Source: Anaerolineae bacterium
Lineage (GTDB): Bacteria; Chloroflexota; Anaerolineae; 4572-78; J111
NCBI GenBank assembly: GCA_020433785.1
Contig: JAGRCC010000692.1
Coordinates: 1 to 7,273, forward strand
Reading direction: 5' to 3'
DNA length: 7,273 bases
Positions 4,374 to 7,273 of this stretch are shown here, in pieces. Position 1 is the first letter of the stretch. Each line of letters opens with the position of its first letter. Below the pieces are notes generated by a model. The model ran no database searches and was not told the origin of the DNA. It saw nothing but the letters and a program-made list of their open reading frames with translations. The translations under genes were made by a program, and so were the position numbers.

Positions 4374-7272
4374 ATGTTGGGCTATGTAATACGTGGTTTA
4401 AAGTTTGATGGGGGGTGTTGATAAAAGCTTGGATGAACGCTTGGAACCAGGTCTGGAGGCGGTCAATTATCTGTGGTTTGAAATGCTGTTGGTCATAGGT
4501 TAGGAGGAGGCGGAGTTGGGGGTCGATGATGATTTCAACGTTTAGGGGGTAGGGCCAGGGGTCGAGCCAGGTGGCCTGGCTAAGCTGGACGTCTGCGCCC
4601 AGGATGTGGGGCCAATCGGGGTCAAGGGGGTAGTTTTGGAAGCGCAGAAGGGTTTCAAAGGTGTTAGCAGCGATGGTTGGCGCGGGGGGTTGCTCGCGTA
4701 AATCGGCCTGGTGGGCCTGGAGACTGACCAACCAGGGGATAAGTTGGGCCGTGGGCGTCACCGTTGCCTGGCCGGGCACAAGCTGAAGCAGGAGGCCGAC
4801 CATCGCCTCGGCGCCGGGTAAATGCGGGGGGCGATCCGAGACGACAACGCCAAATCTGACGGTGGTTTGGCCCGACAGCCGGTGCAGGGTCAGCACCCAG
4901 GCACCCTGGATAAGGGTGTTCAGGGTTAGATGATGGCGGCGGGCCAGGGTTTTCAGCGGCGTGGTTATGGCTTCCGGTACATAAAACTGCTGCTGGGCGT
5001 AGGGTCCGGCTGCTTCCTGCCGAGTCGGCGGCGGCCGCACGGCCTGTTCTAGCCGGCGCTGGTGATACAGATGGCTGATGTACTGACTATAGCGGGGGGG
5101 CGCGGGCCGAGCAGGCAGCGGCTGCCCTAAACAAAGCGCCTGATAATTGGCGGCCACGTCGCGCCAGAGCAGGGTGGCGGACCAGCCGTCGAGCAGTAGA
5201 TGATGATGGCTCCACATGAAGGTGTAGGTTTGGGCCGCACGTTTAATAAGGGTCAGCCGCAGCAAAGGGGGCCGGGTTAGATCGAAGCCGTTGTCGCGGT
5301 CGGCCTGTAAAGCGTGGGCTAACTGCTTTTGCTGTTGGTCAGGCGTCAGGTCGCGCCAGTCGAGTTCGGACCAGGGCAGGTCGACCTGGGGGGCAACTAA
5401 CTGCACCGGTTGGGCCAAACCGTGCTCAACAAAATGGGTGCGTAAAGCCGGATGGCGCGCGATGGTCTGCTGCCAGGCTTGCCGGAAGGCAGCCAGGTTG
5501 AGGTCGCCCTCAATGGTGCAAGTCCACTGGACGTGATAGGCTGTTGTGGCCGGTGTTTGGCGGATGTGGTCTACCATCACGGCCTGCAGCGGCGACAACG
5601 GGTATATCTCTGCCACCGGCGGATGTTGTTTGAGGCGCTGCTGAAGGGTGAGGCGGTCCGGCGGCGTCAGCGCGAAGCCGGCCGCAAGTGGCAGGGCGTC
5701 CTGGTTAAGCGAGGCGATTAGCGCTTGCAGGAATTCGATAAAGGTCCGCGCCCGGCGCTCAATTGTGGTTGAGCGGTGATAATTGCGGCTAAAGGTCCAG
5801 GCGATGACCAACTGGTCGCCGGAAATATAGGCGTTGACCTCCAGCAGATGGGTGCGCTTCTCAGACAAACTGCGCACCGGCCCCAGCGACTCTTGAAAAA
5901 GGGCGCTCATCCTCCAAGGCCGATCCGCCTCTTGGCTATCAAACTGGCCCAAATAATTGAAACTGATCTGGGCCTGAGGCTGCGCCCGTAAGGCCGCTGT
6001 CACCGCTTGATCAGCGGCCAGATAGCGCCCAAGGCCGTAGCCGATACCTTTGTTAGGCGTCTGTTGGAGCCGGTTTTGAATCGCTTTTAGGGCCAGAACC
6101 GGCGGCTGCGATGGCGTTAGCGGTAGCAGGATGGGATAGATGGTGGTGAACCAGCCCACGGTTCGAGACAGATCGACGCCGGCGATAATCTCCTCGCGGC
6201 CGTGGCCTTCGACGTCAACCAGTACAGCGGTCTCGTTGGCCGGATCGGCCGATCCGGCCTCAGTTACCCACTGCCCTAAAGCGTGGGCCAGCGCCGCGAG
6301 GAGACTCGCGTTAAGCTGAACGTGGTGCGCCAGGGGAACATGATGCAGCAGCGCCTTGGTCTCAGCGGGGGTCAAGTGGGTGGTGATGGTTTGGGCTGAA
6401 GCCTCGCTGTTGGGCGGTAGGGTTTGGCCTGAGCCTCGTTCCGGCCAAGCATCGACCGGCAGCGGGACAAGCGAGGGGTGGTCGAGAGCCAGCCAGTAGG
6501 CCAGCTCTGGGCGCAGCGTTTCTGAGCGAGCGTAGCGGACCAACTGCTCGGCCCAGTGTTTGAAGGCGGTCGTCTTGGCCGGGAGGTGAACGGCTTGATT
6601 GTGGCTGAGTTGACTATAGGCGGTGTGCCAATCATCAAGCAAGATACGCCAGGATACGCCATCGATAATGAGATGATGGGCTACAATCAACAGGTGTGGC
6701 GAGGCGTGTGGCCCACCATCACAGAAAACCGCCCGAATGAGCGGGCCATCGGCCAGATGCAGACTGCTTTGCAGGTCGGCGGCGATCCGTTGGAGATGCG
6801 TTTGGCGCTCAGCCTGGGGCCAACGCGAGCCGTCAATCCAGGTGAACGTGGCCGCCAACGGTGCGTCGCTCTCAAGGCCGGTGTGGAACTGCTGCCACTC
6901 GCGGCGGGTTTCATCGTAGCGAAAGCGCAGCCGCAAAGCATCGTGGTGGCGAATTACATGCTGCCAGGCCGCAGCCAACCGCTTTGGGTTCAGGCCGGCC
7001 TCAACCTCAAGGAGAAGGGCCATATTCCAATGGTGCAGCCGGGTAAATTCCTGCTCAAAAAACCAGCGTTGAATCGGCGTTAGCGGCACAGCGCCGCTAA
7101 TCGGCCCCTGCTCGGCGGTCGGGCCGGCCGCCGCATCAACCACCTCGGCCAGCGCGGCCACGGTTTGATGGGCAAACATTTGGCGGGGGGTCAGGCGCAG
7201 CCCGGCTTGATAGGCACGCGACACGATCTGCATGCTGAGGATGGAGTCGCCGCCCAGGGCAAAGAAGTTATC
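4372..7272 (-). CDS. NRPS C-terminal part: carrier (PCP) - epimerization (E) - condensation (C), 5' end beyond window
   Basis: The frame is open to the window edge, giving 966 residues of a longer cytoplasmic synthetase. Residues 1-45 are the end of a carrier domain with LGGDSI; Ser10 is the phosphopantetheine site. Residues about 58-530 form an epimerization domain with all signature motifs: HHLIIDGVSWRIL (199-211), VEGHGRE (354-360), DLSRTVGWFTT (367-377), FNYLGQFD (438-445). It should invert the carrier-bound aminoacyl or peptidyl residue from L to D. Residues about 555-950 form a condensation domain with YPLSPLQ (557-563), catalytic HHHLLLDG (689-696), VVSDRPPHLPG (810-820) and FQNYP (878-882); after an E domain it is expected to be of the D-L (DCL) type. 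The segment between residues 858 and 878 looks about ten residues short against my recollection of the family. The protein ends in the C-A linker with no adenylation domain: unusual, suggesting truncation, a split assembly line or a terminal releasing C domain. Base composition is visibly richer in GC than the downstream operon. Confidence 0.93.
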   Translation of the reverse strand, partial: DNFFALGGDSILSMQIVSRAYQAGLRLTPRQMFAHQTVAALAEVVDAAAGPTAEQGPISGAVPLTPIQRWFFEQEFTRLHHWNMALLLEVEAGLNPKRLAAAWQHVIRHHDALRLRFRYDETRREWQQFHTGLESDAPLAATFTWIDGSRWPQAERQTHLQRIAADLQSSLHLADGPLIRAVFCDGGPHASPHLLIVAHHLIIDGVSWRILLDDWHTAYSQLSHNQAVHLPAKTTAFKHWAEQLVRYARSETLRPELAYWLALDHPSLVPLPVDAWPERGSGQTLPPNSEASAQTITTHLTPAETKALLHHVPLAHHVQLNASLLAALAHALGQWVTEAGSADPANETAVLVDVEGHGREEIIAGVDLSRTVGWFTTIYPILLPLTPSQPPVLALKAIQNRLQQTPNKGIGYGLGRYLAADQAVTAALRAQPQAQISFNYLGQFDSQEADRPWRMSALFQESLGPVRSLSEKRTHLLEVNAYISGDQLVIAWTFSRNYHRSTTIERRARTFIEFLQALIASLNQDALPLAAGFALTPPDRLTLQQRLKQHPPVAEIYPLSPLQAVMVDHIRQTPATTAYHVQWTCTIEGDLNLAAFRQAWQQTIARHPALRTHFVEHGLAQPVQLVAPQVDLPWSELDWRDLTPDQQQKQLAHALQADRDNGFDLTRPPLLRLTLIKRAAQTYTFMWSHHHLLLDGWSATLLWRDVAANYQALCLGQPLPARPAPPRYSQYISHLYHQRRLEQAVRPPPTRQEAAGPYAQQQFYVPEAITTPLKTLARRHHLTLNTLIQGAWVLTLHRLSGQTTVRFGVVVSDRPPHLPGAEAMVGLLLQLVPGQATVTPTAQLIPWLVSLQAHQADLREQPPAPTIAANTFETLLRFQNYPLDPDWPHILGADVQLSQATWLDPWPYPLNVEIIIDPQLRLLLTYDQQHFKPQIIDRLQTWFQAFIQAFINTPHQTLNHVLHSPT

Positions 7273-7273
7273 A

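Noticed and set aside
6556..7083. 175-codon plus-strand open frame
   Set aside because: It lies opposite the E-domain coding region, whose protein is fully motif-supported. The antisense product has no recognisable domain and is explained by the high GC content.

Overview
The window looks like an accessory region of a filamentous-type bacterial genome, most likely Chloroflexota (Anaerolineae or a relative). Cyanobacteria are the main alternative. The grounds are the Pro/Thr-rich linker after a single membrane helix, TPR and STAND proteins with long Gly/Asn-rich segments, an NRPS, and heptanucleotide repeat arrays between genes. This assignment is inference; no taxonomic marker gene is present. 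All genes lie on the minus strand, so transcription runs from high to low coordinates.

Region 1 (7272 to 4372) is the 3' part of a non-ribosomal peptide synthetase gene. It encodes the end of a carrier domain (LGGDSI), a complete epimerization domain and a complete-looking condensation domain. It then stops in the linker where an adenylation domain would normally begin.

Region 2 (4371 to 3998) is a non-coding stretch of about 370 bases packed with structure. It holds a 93-base two-tier palindrome with perfect 15-base outer arms touching the NRPS stop codon, three differently composed tracts with 7-base periodicity, a G-run cluster on the minus strand, and a good sigma-70-like promoter facing the next gene.

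Region 3 (3997 to 1) is a tight three-gene unit. First is a membrane-anchored protein with an N-terminal helical region, a Gly/Asn-rich segment, one membrane helix, a probable extracytoplasmic domain and about seven TPRs. Second is a 105-codon relic of an MmeI-like DNA methyltransferase in which the N-terminal piece is joined in frame to a piece from near the C-terminus. Third is a STAND-type P-loop NTPase with C-terminal TPR, cut by the window edge. The relic and the NTPase overlap by 8 bases and the NTPase starts at TTG with a good ribosome binding site, so they are probably translationally coupled. The set resembles bacterial NTP-dependent conflict or signalling systems (STAND switch plus TPR plus membrane component). 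No obvious effector domain is visible, so its biological role remains inference.
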